Shown in pieces: positions 41,474 through 52,838 of a DNA stretch of 64,000 nucleotides. The stretch is from NCBI GenBank assembly GCA_024196135.1, contig JAMQCK010000106.1:1-64000 (forward strand), written 5' to 3'. The notes beneath the pieces were generated by a model, which ran no database searches, was not told the DNA's origin, and was given only the letters and a program-made list of their open reading frames with translations. The DNA comes from Pleurotus ostreatus/Saccharomyces cerevisiae fusant. Lineage: Eukaryota > Opisthokonta. The translations under genes were made by a program, and so were the position numbers. Positions within the stretch are counted from its first letter, which is position 1; every line of letters starts with the position of its first letter.

Positions 41474-42793
41474 ATGTGCCAGCAGCATACCATCCCGCAG
41501 ACGATGAAGGCGGCCGTCGTGCCGCAGGCCGGCAGCGCCATCGAGATCAAGGACGTGCGCGTGAAGCGCCCCGAGGAGCTCAAGCCCGGCGAGTGCCTCC
41601 TCAAGATGATCTGCACGGGCGTCTGCCACACCGACCTGCACGCCGCGCTCGGCGACTGGCCCATTCCCCCCAAGACCCCGCTCATCGGCGGGCATGAGGG
41701 TGTTGGTATCGTCGTCGCCATTGGTACGCAAAGCTTGTCTCATCGTGACGGGCTGTCAGCTAACCTCGATTTCAGGCGCGAACACCGCGAACTCGCCGGT
41801 GAAGATCGGCGACCGCGTCGGCGTCAAGTGGCTCGCCGACTCCTGCCTCAACTGCGAGCAGTGCAAGAAGGGCCGCGAGCAGAGTACGCATATATCCTCA
41901 CCCTATCGTTTCGTGCTAACCCGCCATCGCAGACTGCGAGCACGCTGAGCTCTCCGGCTACACCGTCGACGGCACCTTCTCCGAATACGTCGTCTCCTTC
42001 ACCAACCACGTCACTCCGATTCCCGAGGGCTTTGACAGCTACGCAGCCGCATCAATCCTTTGTGCCGGTGGTAAGCATTTTCCCTATCCCTATCATATGG
42101 CCATACCTTTCCCTATCTATCTATCATATGCCATCCTCGATCCTCGATCCCCGGCTCACCCACCCCCTAGTAACCGTCTACCGCGCAATCAAGTACTCCC
42201 AGACGCAGCTCGGCGACTGGATCGTCCTCCCCGGCGCCGGCGGCGGGCTCGGCCACCTCGCCGTGCAGTACGCCAAGGTGCGCGGCCTGCGCCCCATCGC
42301 GATCGACACGGGCGCCGAGAAGCGCAAGCTGTGCATGGAGCTCGGCGCGGAGGCGTTCATCGACTTCAAGGAGTGCCAGGACATCGTCGGCGAGGTCAAG
42401 CGCATCACGGGCGGCTATGGGGCGCACTCGGCTGTCGTGACCACGGCGTCGCCGAGTGGGTATACGCAGGCGGTGGACTATCTTCGTCCGGGAGGGACGT
42501 TGATGGCTGTTGGATTGCCGGGGAAGGCGGGGCTGCAGGCGTCGATCTTCTTCACGGTGTTCAAGAGCATTAGTATTCTTGGGTCGTATGTTGGCAATCG
42601 CCAGGACGCGTACGAGGCGCTCGATATTGCCGCGCGCGGCGGTGTTGTGTGCAAGTATGTCCTGAAGGACTTGCCTGCTTTGACGAGGTATGTCTCTTCC
42701 CATCCTTCCCGACTTCATACTGATCTCCTTCTCAGCACCTACGACGCCATGCAAGAGGGCAAGATCGCCGGCCGCATCGTTCTCAAGTTCTAA
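41474..42793 (+). CDS. Zinc-dependent alcohol dehydrogenase (ADH1-like)
   Basis: Five exons: 41474-41723, 41776-41883, 41933-42070, 42171-42687 and 42736-42793, giving 356 aa, the normal length for a cytosolic fungal ADH. Catalytic zinc ligands are C51 (GVCHTDLH), H74 (GGHEGVG) and C164 (ILCAGVTVY). The structural zinc lobe has C107, C110, C113 and C121. The NAD site is PGAGGGLGHLAVQYAK. The sequence is complete and the motifs are intact, so it should reversibly oxidise short-chain alcohols such as ethanol with NAD. The start at 41474 has a short extension (MCQQHTIPQT) before MKAAVV; the second ATG, at 41504, is an alternative start. A GATAAAAGG TATA-like motif precedes it. No operon context. 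Confidence 0.92.
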   Translation: MCQQHTIPQTMKAAVVPQAGSAIEIKDVRVKRPEELKPGECLLKMICTGVCHTDLHAALGDWPIPPKTPLIGGHEGVGIVVAIGTQSLSHRDGLSANLDFRREHRELAGEDRRPRRRQVARRLLPQLRAVQEGPRAEYAYILTLSFRANPPSQTASTLSSPATPSTAPSPNTSSPSPTTSLRFPRALTATQPHQSFVPVVSIFPIPIIWPYLSLSIYHMPSSILDPRLTHPLVTVYRAIKYSQTQLGDWIVLPGAGGGLGHLAVQYAKVRGLRPIAIDTGAEKRKLCMELGAEAFIDFKECQDIVGEVKRITGGYGAHSAVVTTASPSGYTQAVDYLRPGGTLMAVGLPGKAGLQASIFFTVFKSISILGSYVGNRQDAYEALDIAARGGVVCKYVLKDLPALTRYVSSHPSRLHTDLLLSTYDAMQEGKIAGRIVLKF

Positions 42794-43571
42794 GCAGCTT
42801 GATTAATTGGACTCCCTCCTCTCCTCACGGGCGTAATCTCGCTCCTAATGACACTGGGCTCGAACTGGGGAAATAGAAAGCAGAAGTAACTTATCAACGC
42901 AAGGCATTGTAATGTTGCCTTCTGTACACTAGTAGCACAAATGACCGAACGAAGCATATAATACCCATACTCCTCTTTTCTGGTGTGATCTCTGAGAACC
43001 TGCATCGGTCTCCTCGGTAGTGCTTGAGTTCCATGGGAACGCGTGCCTTTCTTGCCTTCGTTGTTGCCAGTGTCCCTTGGCTGAACATTTGCTGTGGTCG
43101 AGACGCGAGCGGCACAGCTGATTCAAGGGATACAGACCTAAGGCAGTATATGAAGGCGGGGTAAGCAAATGCGATGAGTCCTCGATGTCAAGCACAATGA
43201 AGAAGCATGCGGTCGCGAGAGGTTGCGGTAAGGGCCGCCTGTGTGGGTCCACGCCACGTGCCAACCCAACGACTTGCCCCAAACGGAAGTAATTCACAGG
43301 GGCTTTTCCGGACTGTCGTCATTGATTGAGCCCAGCCACCCTGCTTCCTGACTGTAGCCACGCGCACACCAGGGTCCTGAAAGGTCCTCAACTAACCCTC
43401 TGATTCGATTGCTGCGAGAGAGTACTGCGAGATCCCCATACTTTGGCTGAAATCCTCTTCCTGCGAGTCGCCCGCATAACACACCTATCCCTCGACACAT
43501 ACCGGAGCCTGCTCAAGCCTGCGCAACATCCTTGATACTTGGGCACCACGTCTCGCTCGCTCAAAGCCAAT
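42794..43571. other. Intergenic region between ADH and SNARE gene
   Basis: 778 bp without a recognised gene. Open frames on the minus strand are short and lack motifs. Confidence 0.4.
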
Positions 43572-45964
43572 ATGTCTCTGGTGCGTGGTTTATCGATGTT
43601 CTGAGTGCGCAGGACTCATCTGTGGTGCAGATAACAGCATGCGTCGCCCAGGGCACGAACATCATCGCCCAGCACCAGACGGATACCTCGAGGTGCGTGG
43701 CGCGAGACTGTCGGAGCGTACAAACGACTGACGTATATGCGTCCTTCCAGAGGCAACTTCGCTCAAGCAACACAGACGATCCTCGAGAAGATCCCGCCCA
43801 ATGATAGGTGCGCGCCTCACTCGGATTCCTTCCTTTGCATTGCGCATGCGTCCCTCCACATCTCGTACTCTTCCCTCATCCCCGCATACATCCTCCCCAC
43901 CCCGCACGTCCCCCTCCGCTTACCAATTGCAACTTCGTCCCGCTTGCCCGCTTCACATACCCAAATTACTCCTTAACATCCTCCTCGACCCTGCTCGGCC
44001 ATGCTCAATACCTCCCTCTTCATCCATACTTCCCTCCTCGTCACTCAGTACTCGTCACTCATCACTCACCCCTCCTCACAGCAAGCTCACCTACGTCTGG
44101 TCCACCTACCTCTTCCACTACATCTCCGAGGCCGGCTACACGTACCTCGTCATGGCGGACGACAGCGCGGGGCGGCGGATGCCGTTTGGGTTTCTGGGCG
44201 CGGTGAAGAATCATGTGAGTGGGTGTTTTTTTGTTTCGGTGTTGGGGGGGGTGAGGTTGCGCTTTGCTTTGGGCGATGTGAGATGTGTTGGGGTGTAGCG
44301 GTCGAGTGGGTGGGCGGAGGGCGAGTGCATGGGCGGAGGTCGAGTGGGTGGGCGGAGGTCGAGTGCATGGGCGGAGGTCGAGTGCAAGGGCCGTTGGTGC
44401 CTCATCGGAATATGCATATATGCTCTTCGGGCATGCATGTATGCATGTTTCGAGCGCATATATGCCCATCGCAAGAGCATATAAGCGCTCGTGCTGCATA
44501 TATGCTCATCAAGAGGCATATGTACGCAGTCCATGGACCTGTCTACGCTATCCTTCTCACCATGCCTACGCGGCTTCTTACTCATGCCTGCGCGACTTCT
44601 TAATCATGCCTACGCTGTCCTCCTCGCCTTGCCTACGCTATCCTCCTCCCCATGCCTACGCTATCCTTCTCGCCATGCCTACGCTATCCTCCTCACCACG
44701 TCTACACATCACTCACTTACGCACCCACAGTTCCTCGAAGACCCGGAAGCCTTCACGAGCAGCACGCTCGCGAAGCTGATGCACGAGTTCAACACCGCGC
44801 CGCCGCAGGACGAGCTCGCGAGGGCGCAGAATGAGCTGCAGAGTGTGAAGGTGGGTCGGGGTGCTCTTTTCGGTGGACGAAGATTTGTGTTCGGTTGATG
44901 GGTGACGATTCGTGTTCTGTTGGTGGACGAAGATTCGCGTACTGTTTTTGTCCCTTCGCGTGGCTACTTTTGTCCCTTCGCGTGGCTGTTTTTGTCCCTT
45001 CGCTTCCTTCACCTGCCCTTCTTCTTTCCTCTTCTGATTCTTCTTTCCTCTTTTGGCCATCTCCCCTCTGTCCTTCTTCCTCTGCGTGTCCCTCTTTCTC
45101 TGCGCTTTCCGCTTTTGACGTCCCCCGCCCATGCACCGTCTTCCTCCTTCGCCGTTCACTATTCCACCGTCCCTCGCTCTCTCGAAGACCCCAACTAACA
45201 CCCCCCCCTCCCCCGCGCGTCGAAATTCAACGATATAAGTACCAACTAACACCCCCCGCAGGACATCATGGTCCAGAACGTCGAGCAGATCCTCTCCCGC
45301 GGCGAGCGCATCGAGCTGCTCGTCGACAAGACGGACCACATGGCGGGGCAGGCGACGGCGTTCCGGCGCGGCGCGCGCACGGTGCGGCGGCAGATGTGGT
45401 GGCGGAATACAAGGGTGGTGGCGCTGGGGGTGGTTGTGGGGGTGGTGAGTTTTTTGTGTTTATTGAGGCATACAATTGGGAATGTATGGATGCATACAGT
45501 CAGGAGTGTATGGATGCATACAATTGGGAGTGTATGGATGCATACAACCAGGAGTGTATGGATGTGTGGTCGGAGGCGGGCATGGTGTGAGGAGAAGGTG
45601 GCAGTGCCGTCGAGAGGGGCAGTGGGGAGGTGGTTGTGCGGTGAGGCGATCTGGCGTAGGGTGGGCAGAGAGGGTGTTGGAGGGCGATGGGATGAGAGGG
45701 GTCGCTCATTGACGCCGTGCTATGCACCTGTTGACACCGTGCTACCCACCCACCGACACCGTGCCTCCCACCTACCGACGCCGTGCTACCAACTTAACGA
45801 CACCGTGCTACCCACTCCCTATTGACACCATGCTAAACCTCACCCCCCCTTAGATCCTCGTCTGGGTCTTTATGGCGCAGTTCTGCGGCGCGGGGCTCAA
45901 CCAGTGCGGGCGGAAGAAGCACGTCGAGGCGCCGCCGAGCGGTGGGGGGGAGGGGGGGAAGTGA
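43572..45964 (+). CDS. VAMP7-like longin R-SNARE
   Basis: Seven exons: 43572-43580, 43631-43692, 43751-43807, 44082-44214, 44731-44850, 45262-45444 and 45854-45964, giving 224 aa. The N-terminal longin fold begins MSLITACVAQGTNIIAQHQTD, with YLVMADDSAGRRMPFGFL. The R-SNARE helix runs from about residue 105, with zero-layer R140 in ILSRGERIELLVDKT. The C-terminal membrane anchor (VVALGVVVGVILVWVFMAQF) is split by the last intron. VAMP7-type SNAREs drive fusion with vacuoles/late endosomes and with the plasma membrane. Exon 1 encodes only MSL. Introns 4-6 (516, 411 and 409 nt) are eight times the usual size in this window and consist largely of minisatellites. A Gly/Glu-rich tail of 20 residues after the anchor is atypical. 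Confidence 0.88.
44296..44392 (+). repeat. GC-rich minisatellite in SNARE intron 4
   Basis: About five imperfect copies of a roughly 20-bp unit of the form GGGCGGAGGTCGAGTGSRT. Confidence 0.65.
44404..44525 (+). repeat. Palindromic GCATATATGC-type repeat block in SNARE intron 4
   Basis: Several degenerate copies of GCATATATGCTC / GCATGTATGC, many of them self-complementary, in 120 bp. Confidence 0.6.
44550..44705 (+). repeat. Minisatellite in SNARE intron 4, unit about 24 bp
   Basis: Six to seven imperfect copies of a unit of the form ATGCCTACGCTATCCTYCTC plus four bases, pyrimidine-rich, directly before the acceptor at 44730. Confidence 0.7.
44945..45010 (+). repeat. Minisatellite in SNARE intron 5, unit about 22 bp
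   Basis: Three copies of TTTTTGTCCCTTCGCGTGGC plus two to three bases. Just upstream (44870-44935) a GGTGGACGAAGATTCG-type unit is also repeated. Confidence 0.65.
45467..45563 (+). repeat. Minisatellite in SNARE intron 6, unit about 24-25 bp
   Basis: Four copies of a unit of the form GCATACAATTGGGAGTGTAT plus four to five bases, with strong identity between copies. Confidence 0.75.
45712..45840 (+). repeat. Second minisatellite in SNARE intron 6
   Basis: Five imperfect copies of a roughly 24-bp unit of the form GACACCGTGCTACCCACCTA plus a few bases, ending at the acceptor of the last exon. Confidence 0.7.
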
Positions 45965-46902
45965 GGGGTGGGGAGAGGGAGGGGTGGGGGAGAGGGAGTG
46001 AGGGTGGGAAGCACCATAGTGAAGAGCGCAACGCGATGCGTGCTTAGGAGGGGGCAGGAGGGAGAGAGGAAGAGGGACGGGAAGAGAGAAGGAGAAGGGG
46101 GTTTCATCTCCACGCATCTAACATTCGGTATAATCTGTACGTGTATCCATAGGTTTTTTGCTTGTTTACTTTTTTATACTTTCTTTTGTTTCCTGTGAAC
46201 ACCGTTTTCTTCTGTGTTCTGTGAACGTCTTTTTCATCTGATTCCTTTTTGAATGCCAAATTGGTGAGGTGGAGAGGGCGAACTAGGTGAGATGGAGAAG
46301 GAGAAGTGGATGGGGTGGAGAAGGAGAAGTGGATGAGGTAGAGAAGGCAGAATATGAGGCGGAGAAGGCGGACTATCAGGTCGGGGAAGACGGATCCGGA
46401 CTATGAGGTTGGGGACGGCCCGTTGAGAGGTGGCCAGCCGCGTGGTGGATGGCACGCCGCGGTAGTTCAACTTGATGCCAAAAGGGAAAGCATCGCTAGG
46501 GGAGCCGGTGGAGGAGGTCTAGTAAAGGCGGAGGAGAAGGCTCAGCAAATGCGATGGAGAAGGTCTAGCAAAGGCGATGGAGAAGGTCTGCGCTGCTGGG
46601 GTAGTGCTGCCGTATATATGCGCTGCTTGGGGGATGCCGCCATGTACATGCGCTGCTAGAGCCAACATACGTGGTGTTCGCGCGGAGACGTGCTGTGGCG
46701 CAGCTACAGAGGAGATCTAGACGTGCGAGGGGAGTGACGCCACTATACGAAGTAGTGCTACTGTTCAACAAGATGCTATTGTACAACAAAATACTACTAT
46801 ACAACAAAACACTATTCCTTGAGCTGCCAGACTTTCCTCATACTGTTTTGAACTCTGGTGTATACTGATGCTAATTTTCTGACTGACTCGTTGGCCATTC
46901 TT
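45965..46902. other. Intergenic region with purine-rich repeats
   Basis: Between the convergent ends of the SNARE and HNH genes. 45950-46100 is G/A-rich. 46260-46400 repeats GGTGGAGAAGG-type units. 46500-46660 repeats GATGGAGAAGGTC and GCGCTGCT units. 46750-46815 repeats a CTATACAACAAAA unit. No gene recognised. Confidence 0.5.
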
Positions 46903-47803
46903 CTACGCTCCCTGCGCCGCGCGGTGGAAGTACGGCGAGCTGGCGCTCGAGCGCAGGATGCTCGACGAGGGGGGACCCGAGCGCAGGATGCCCGACGAGG
47001 TGATCCAGTCCTGCCATTCGATATCCCGAGGCGAACCAGTAGCGCCAGTTGCAGGCTGAGGGGGTAAGTCCGCGTGCACGCTCAGGTGCAAGACCGCATC
47101 CACGCTCTGGAAGGGATACTTCGCGCGGGCGCGGAGCTCGTGGAGGAGGAACAGCGTCGGTAACGCCGCGTTACGGTCGTCGGGGTCGAGCGCGATGGCC
47201 TTGGTGTGGAAAGGCTGCAGGTGAGGGGTGGCGGAGAGGTTGAGGAGGATGAATTTCCGATGCTGGAGAGGGTGTGAGGAGCGTGCGAGGAGGGGGTTGG
47301 GGGGGCGTGCGGGAGGAGAGTGGGGGCGTGGGTCCCGACGTGTGGAGGAGAGGCCACATCGAGTTGAATGGACTCACTTCGGGCAGATACCGGATGAAGA
47401 AGCTCTTGGATTGGAATTCTGCGTTGTGAGTGGCGCACAGGAGGAGGCCGTTGTTTGGGTGCTCGGGGAGCTCTGCAGCATGGGCTGGAATCCAACCGTG
47501 CGCCTTGGCGTCCGCCCACGGCGTTCGCGATCAGAGACGGAGGGCGGGGAGCTGGCCGATTCTGGGGCTCATCTGCAATCTGCGACTCACGGTTGTGCTG
47601 TCCGTGTCCGGGAGGATGTAGCAGTGCTCCGTCTGTCCTGCGCCGCAGACCACGCATCGTTTCTTCCCAAGAAATACGTCGCGCCCGTCCAAAGCCTCGG
47701 TGAACGCTCTGGTCTTGAGTGCCCGCGTATGGCTGCGCTCCGCGCCCGTATGCGGGGCGATCGGAGCAGTGACGGCGGGACGGAGGGGCGAGGTGAGGGA
47801 CAT
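46903..47803 (-). CDS. HNH-nuclease-like fungal protein
   Basis: Minus strand. Exon 1, 47803-47591, encodes CVVCGAGQTEHCYILPD, matching a CxxC...H start of an HNH motif. The middle exon encodes GWIPAHAAELPEHPNNGLLLCATHNAEF and FFIRYLPE and ends at 47378. The last exon, 47262-46903, encodes KFILLNLS, KAIALDPDDRNAALPTLFLLHE and EWQDWI. The layout resembles basidiomycete HNH-domain hypotheticals (CxxCG, H, then NG(L/I)LLC...H...F). The start of exon 2 is uncertain: the frame has a TGA 10 codons before WADAKAHGW, and the only acceptor after it is AAG at 47506-47504. With that model the protein is 232 aa. A frameshift or assembly error is an alternative. Predicted role: DNA-binding or nuclease-fold protein; activity unproven. 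Confidence 0.6.
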
Positions 47804-48275
47804 GATAGATGAAAGTAGAAAGGGAATTTTTGGTGGACGTCAAGAAGGACTTCGCTGTCAGTAAAGGTCACGCGTATATCGCAATTCGAGCTATGAGTCA
47901 CGCCCGCGTGTCTGTCACATGCACTTCACGGCTCGACGGTTATCCTCGCACATTTGTGGGATCGTGAACTGGGCGCGAGCTTAATAGACCAATAGGCGGA
48001 TGAAGGGCCTGCAGATCCCCTCGATGCTCGTTGTGATGCGCTTCGCAACAGATTCATCCTCAAACGAAAACACGCATACCACATGTAGAATTCCTGAGAA
48101 GATGATCCAAGACAGGGTACTTAAGTCACGGTTTGGGCATGTTCGGTAAGCACTTCCACCCACGCCCATCTCAGTCTGTAGATTTGCCATGTGGCGGCAG
48201 TCAGAGTACGCACGCTGATTACAGTGTATATTCCGGCATTATGCCCTACTTTTGATTATAGTATCCTTACAGTAA
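47804..48275. other. Intergenic region
   Basis: 472 bp between the start of the HNH-like gene and the stop of the GPI13 gene, both on the minus strand. No gene or clear motif seen. Confidence 0.4.
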
Positions 48276-51200
48276 TTACTTGCTTTGCTGGGGCGTCTTT
48301 TCGTTCTTCTCCTCCCAACCATACAGCGACGACGAGAGCTTCCCGCGTATGTGCTCCAGCACGACGCCTACGCCCAGGACTACGCTGAGGTCGACCACGA
48401 GCAGTTCCGCCGCGGCTGCCATATACCGCGGCGCAAAGACCTTCCACACCATGAGATGCCGGCGGAGGACCGCGGCGCTGACGGCTGCTCCGAAAAGGAG
48501 GACGGCGTAGTAGGCCATCACCCCGACACCAGCGAGCGTCGCCTCGGCCTTCACGCGAGAATCGGGCTCGACAGACGCATCGTCGTCCGCGGCCGCACCA
48601 GTCTCTTCCGCCGTCTTCGGCTTCTCTGCGACCTGCGCGGGCGCCCGCTTCCACAGCGCCAGCAGGGGCACCGCGCTCGCCGCCAGCAGCACCGTCCCGA
48701 AGAAGTTCAGCACCACCGTCACCGGCGCCCACGGGTACACCACCCGCGCGGCGAGCACGAACGCCGCCTTCCACTGGATCGTCGCCAGCACCGCCTGGTG
48801 CCCCGTCCCGAAGAACGCGACCGTGCCCAGGAGCGCCAGCGGGACGACCTCCTTGAACGCCACGCGCGGCACGTTCGCGGGGATGGTTGCTGCATCAGGC
48901 AGCGCGCCCGCGGCGAAGGCGGCCTCCATGGCGGCGGCGTCGCGCGCGGCGTCGGCGGCTTCGAGGAAGGCGAGGACAGCGAGGAGGAAGAGCGCGAGGA
49001 CGAGCTGGCCGGTGAGCTGTTGGGTGAGCCAGACGCAGGCGCCCAGAGAAGCGACGAAGAGGAGGTAGGGCGCGCCGAGGCTGTTGGCGTGGCCGAGGAC
49101 GGCGACGCGGCGGGGGCCGGCTTGCGGTGCGACGCCGGGCTCGGGCTGCACGAGCTCCATGGAGACGCACTTGGGGGCGAGCCAGAGGGCGGTGAGCGCG
49201 AGGGTGGCGGCGCCAAGCGCGCCGCGGGCGATCCAAGAGCGGAGGGGGCGTGCGAGGGAGGTGGAGAGCAACTCTGCCGTGTCGGCCCATTCGAGAAGCC
49301 AGTGGATTGTCGCGCCCGCGAGCGAGCCGCGCAGGAAGATGAGCACGATCGGCGTGACGCCGAGCTCGGAGCGCGAGGTGCGGAGCGCGCGGTGAAGCGC
49401 CCAGGGCACGATGAAGGCTGCTGGCAAGGCAAGTAGGAGCGCAGGTAGTGGCGGTTCTGGCAGCGTGGACGATGCGTAGAAGGTGACGTGGCAGTACGGC
49501 TGCTGCTCCTCGCGGCAGACCGTGCTCACCGAGATGAGGCGTGCACACACGAGGAAGGCTACGGACCATCCGAGGATGCGCGCGCGGAGCTGACGCGTCG
49601 GCGCCGCCAGTGCACGGCGCAGGAACGGCACCATGGACGCGACAAGGAGCCACTGCGAGACACGGTCCTCCCAGAAGGTGAAGGAGTTTGAGAAGAATGA
49701 GATGCCATGGAGGGCGAGGATGAGGATGCTGGGAATCTTGCGCAGAGATAAGGCGGGTGGGGACACGAGGACGGACACAAAGCAGGACGCGAGCGCGGCG
49801 GCGAAGATGGAGGCGTCCAGGGGGTGAATGCCGAGCGAGGGCACCAGGACGGCCGCACTGGAGCTGACGACTGCGCCCACACCGGCTCCTTGTCCGACGA
49901 AGGTGAGGTGTCTGAGTAGCCAGGGTTCATAGGCAGCGCCTTCCCGAGCGAGAGAGGAGTATACGCCCCACGCCGCTACAATCCCGATTGCCAGCAACGC
50001 CAGCCCCATGCCCATGCGTACGGGGTCAAACTGCGCCCAGATCGCACGGCATGAGCCCAGGGCTACGCGGTTGAAGTTAGACAGAGTGATGAGGTGTGCG
50101 TCGCCCTTGTACGCGAAGCTCTGCGCGGCCGCCCACGCGCTCTCGATCGTCGGCCACGCGCCGTCGAGCTCGCCGCCAGCGCCGCTCGCGCGGTACGTGT
50201 CGAGGTACGCCTTGATCTGCGCGGCGTTGATCTCGAGCGCGCGCTGCAGCCGCGCGCCGGCGAAGAGGTCGGGGATGACGGAGCCGAGGCTGTTGAAGGG
50301 GATGGGGAGGCCGAGGAGGAGCGCGATGCTCGGGACGAGGTCGATCTGCGCGACGCGGCGGTGCGGCTCGCGCGCGCCGGGGAAGGTCGCGTGGTCGAGG
50401 AGGCCTGAGGGCGGGGCGGACGCGCCGGCGAGCGGCACGCCCTTGGAGTACACCCAGAGCGCCGCGGATGTCTCGAGGGTGCCGTCGCCGCCGTGGTCGC
50501 CGGTGCGGTCCATGCCGTGGTCCCCGAGGACGACGAGGAGGGTGTCGTCCGCGAGCGCGTCGACCACGCGCGTGAGCACGTCGTTCATCTGCGCGAGCTT
50601 GTCGCGCATGCTCGGGTGGTCGGGGCCGACGCGGTGCCCGACGTGGTCGACGCCGAGGAAGTGGCCGACGAGGAAGTCGGGCGGGGTGGGGGAGGCGAGG
50701 GCGGGGAAGAGGTGGCGGATGACGCCCTCGTCGACACTGTGGAGGTCCTCGACGTTGAAGGAGTCGTAGGGAAAGGTGCTGTTGGGCTCGAACGCGTCGG
50801 GGAAGACAGACATCCAGGTGTCGTCGCCCATGAAGGCGCCCTGCCCCGGGGATCAGCGCGGGAAGGAGGGTTGGTCGAGTGGGCGCACCTTCTTCCCCGC
50901 GGCTACAAGCTGGTGGATGAGCGAGTCCTCGTCGATGGATGACGCGCCAAAGTTGTTCCCGAGGTCGACAAAGGTGGGGAGGGAGCCTGTCGTGATGCCC
51001 TTGATGCGTTGGAGGGTCGTGGTGGGCGGGTCCGCGTAGGAGTTGTATAGGAAGGAGTGTTCGGGTCGTGCGCGTGTCAAATCGCGGGGGAGGGTAAGGA
51101 TGTTGTGATGGAAGGGCGAGTGCGGTTCTGGCGGGTCTGGAGAGACGAAGTCGAAGCGGAGAGCGTCAATGATGAGGACTACCAGTCGTTGATGCGTGGG

Positions 51201-51350
51201 GGAAAGGGTGCATGCGCCGTCGTCGCACGTCGTCCTGTTCGACAGTGACAGTCTGCTGAGAAGGAAGCCATTCGTGAAGAGATATATCCCCGCAGCGTGA
51301 ATGAGGGTGAGCCAGAGAAGCACTGCCGATCGCTTGTTGAAGAGAGACAT
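48276..51350 (-). CDS. gpi13: GPI ethanolamine phosphate transferase 3 (Gpi13/PIG-O)
   Basis: Two minus-strand exons (51350-50889 and 50840-48276), joined across a 48-nt intron, give 1008 aa, the expected size. An N-terminal signal-anchor helix (LLWLTLIHAAGIYLFTNGFLL) precedes the lumenal alkaline-phosphatase-like domain. This has VVLIIDALRFDFV (metal/nucleophile region), FVDLGNNFG, HFLGVDHVGHRVGP and VVLGDHGMDRTGDHGG. The C-terminal half has about 12 hydrophobic membrane segments. The enzyme adds phosphoethanolamine to the third mannose of the GPI precursor in the ER. This is the bridge to the protein, so it is normally essential. The motifs SPTPPDFLVGHFLGVDH and the length favour Gpi13 over Mcd4/Gpi7. 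No breaks seen. Confidence 0.9.
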
Positions 51351-52838
51351 CGGCGCGTCGCTCAGCCGGCGCGTGAAGACGCTTGACTAGAATGCGGTTG
51401 ATCGACACCTCTCTGTTGTCAGATTATTGCGAGCGACGCCTAAGGGACCCCCCGAGCTTGCGAGGGAGGGAAAGGCGGAGCGAGCAACACTGACTAACCC
51501 ACGAGGATAGGGCTGCCTCCCTGACCAAACAAGTACAAAAAGTGGTTATCGCGAAAAGTGATGTCATAGCGTGGGCGCAAGCAGGCGCGCGACGCGGTCA
51601 CGCATCTGCGTGCGTGGCGTGACGCACGCCCACAGCCGCCCACCACTCGCAGACATGCGCTATAGCTGACGATAGCAACGGTCTAATGCCCCAGAGGGGG
51701 CGTAGCATCGCTCATAGCATTACTAGGTAAGGACTCAGCAAGTGCTTAAGATGCTTGCTGTTGCAATGTGATCTCTTCGACAGTAATCCCGAATGCATTG
51801 ATCATTAGCGTGGTCCCAGCCGCACGTCTTCCACCCTTGGCGTTGACGGCGCCAGTAGCACTTTCAAGATGGGATTCTCCTGTTTTTCTTTCTCTTCTTT
51901 CTCTTGTGAGCTCTAGACTTCTCAGAACGATTACATGGGCGTGGTATATAAACTTCCACATGAGTGTTCAGTGTTGCTCGCTTGGTCTCAGCGAGCATCC
52001 CGTGGCTTGCCACCCTATATGTTATAGAGATCCTTCTCAGACTTGCGTCTCGTGAGAGGCCTGCGCGTAGGTCAGAGACCAGTTACTCGACCGATACTGC
52101 TTGCACATCACACCTGAGGGAAGTAGCCGATTTCCTCCGTAGTGGCTTCCTCACTAAAGCACGCACGTCGGTCCCTCGCGGTGCGGAGCTTTAAGTTACG
52201 ACCTAAGCGCACGTTCGGGTGAGATGTGTAGGGTTAGATGGGACAAGGGAATGATGTGGTCCCGGGATCTAGGTGGTCGTGTAGACAAATACGTGTCAAG
52301 CTTGCGGCTCAATCGTTCGCGTCCCAGAGTACAGTGCGGAGTGTAATTGAAGAAAAGCGAGCGTACAGTCGAGTATGAAGGAGTCAAGGCGCGCGACGGA
52401 CGACGCCGGTGAGAGCCAAAGTAGAGAGCAATATTGAGCAAACGCGCGTGACCGTGAGGGCCACGTGCGCAAACCAAAGTCTTTTCAGGCGATCACGCTG
52501 CTTTACTGCTTGCATTTTTGCCGGATCTGCTGCGACTGAGTCGAAGTATCGTGAAGACATATTTGTATGCGCTTCAGAAGGGTAAGACGGGGACAGACGC
52601 GGAGGTATACTGTTTGCGGTAGAGCAATATCTATTGTTTCCTAATCGGGAAAGGCGCGTTGTACCGCCCTGTCGGCTCGTGGCTGAACGAACCCTAGGAA
52701 GCACATCTGCTCCTTGTCTCGAACGTTCACGTCCTCTTCAGGGTCCCCTTCCCCTCCTCTTCGGCCTCATCTCGTCTACTAGCTCTAATTGATGCCCTCG
52801 AACCGTTGAAGTCGCGTATAAGGAGGTGATGCTCGACT
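51351..52838. other. Intergenic region
   Basis: 1.49 kb without a recognised gene. A plus-strand TATATAAA occurs at 51945-51952, followed by a short unrecognised frame (51964-52194). A pyrimidine-rich stretch precedes the RING gene at 52839. A small transcribed unit cannot be excluded. Confidence 0.4.

Noticed and set aside
44290..44720. Possible CRISPR-like array in the SNARE intron
   Set aside because: The units are contiguous tandem repeats without unique spacers and the organism is a eukaryote.
48285..49436. 383-codon plus-strand frame opposite Gpi13
   Set aside because: Composition artefact of the GC-rich membrane-protein gene on the other strand, where conserved motifs are clear.
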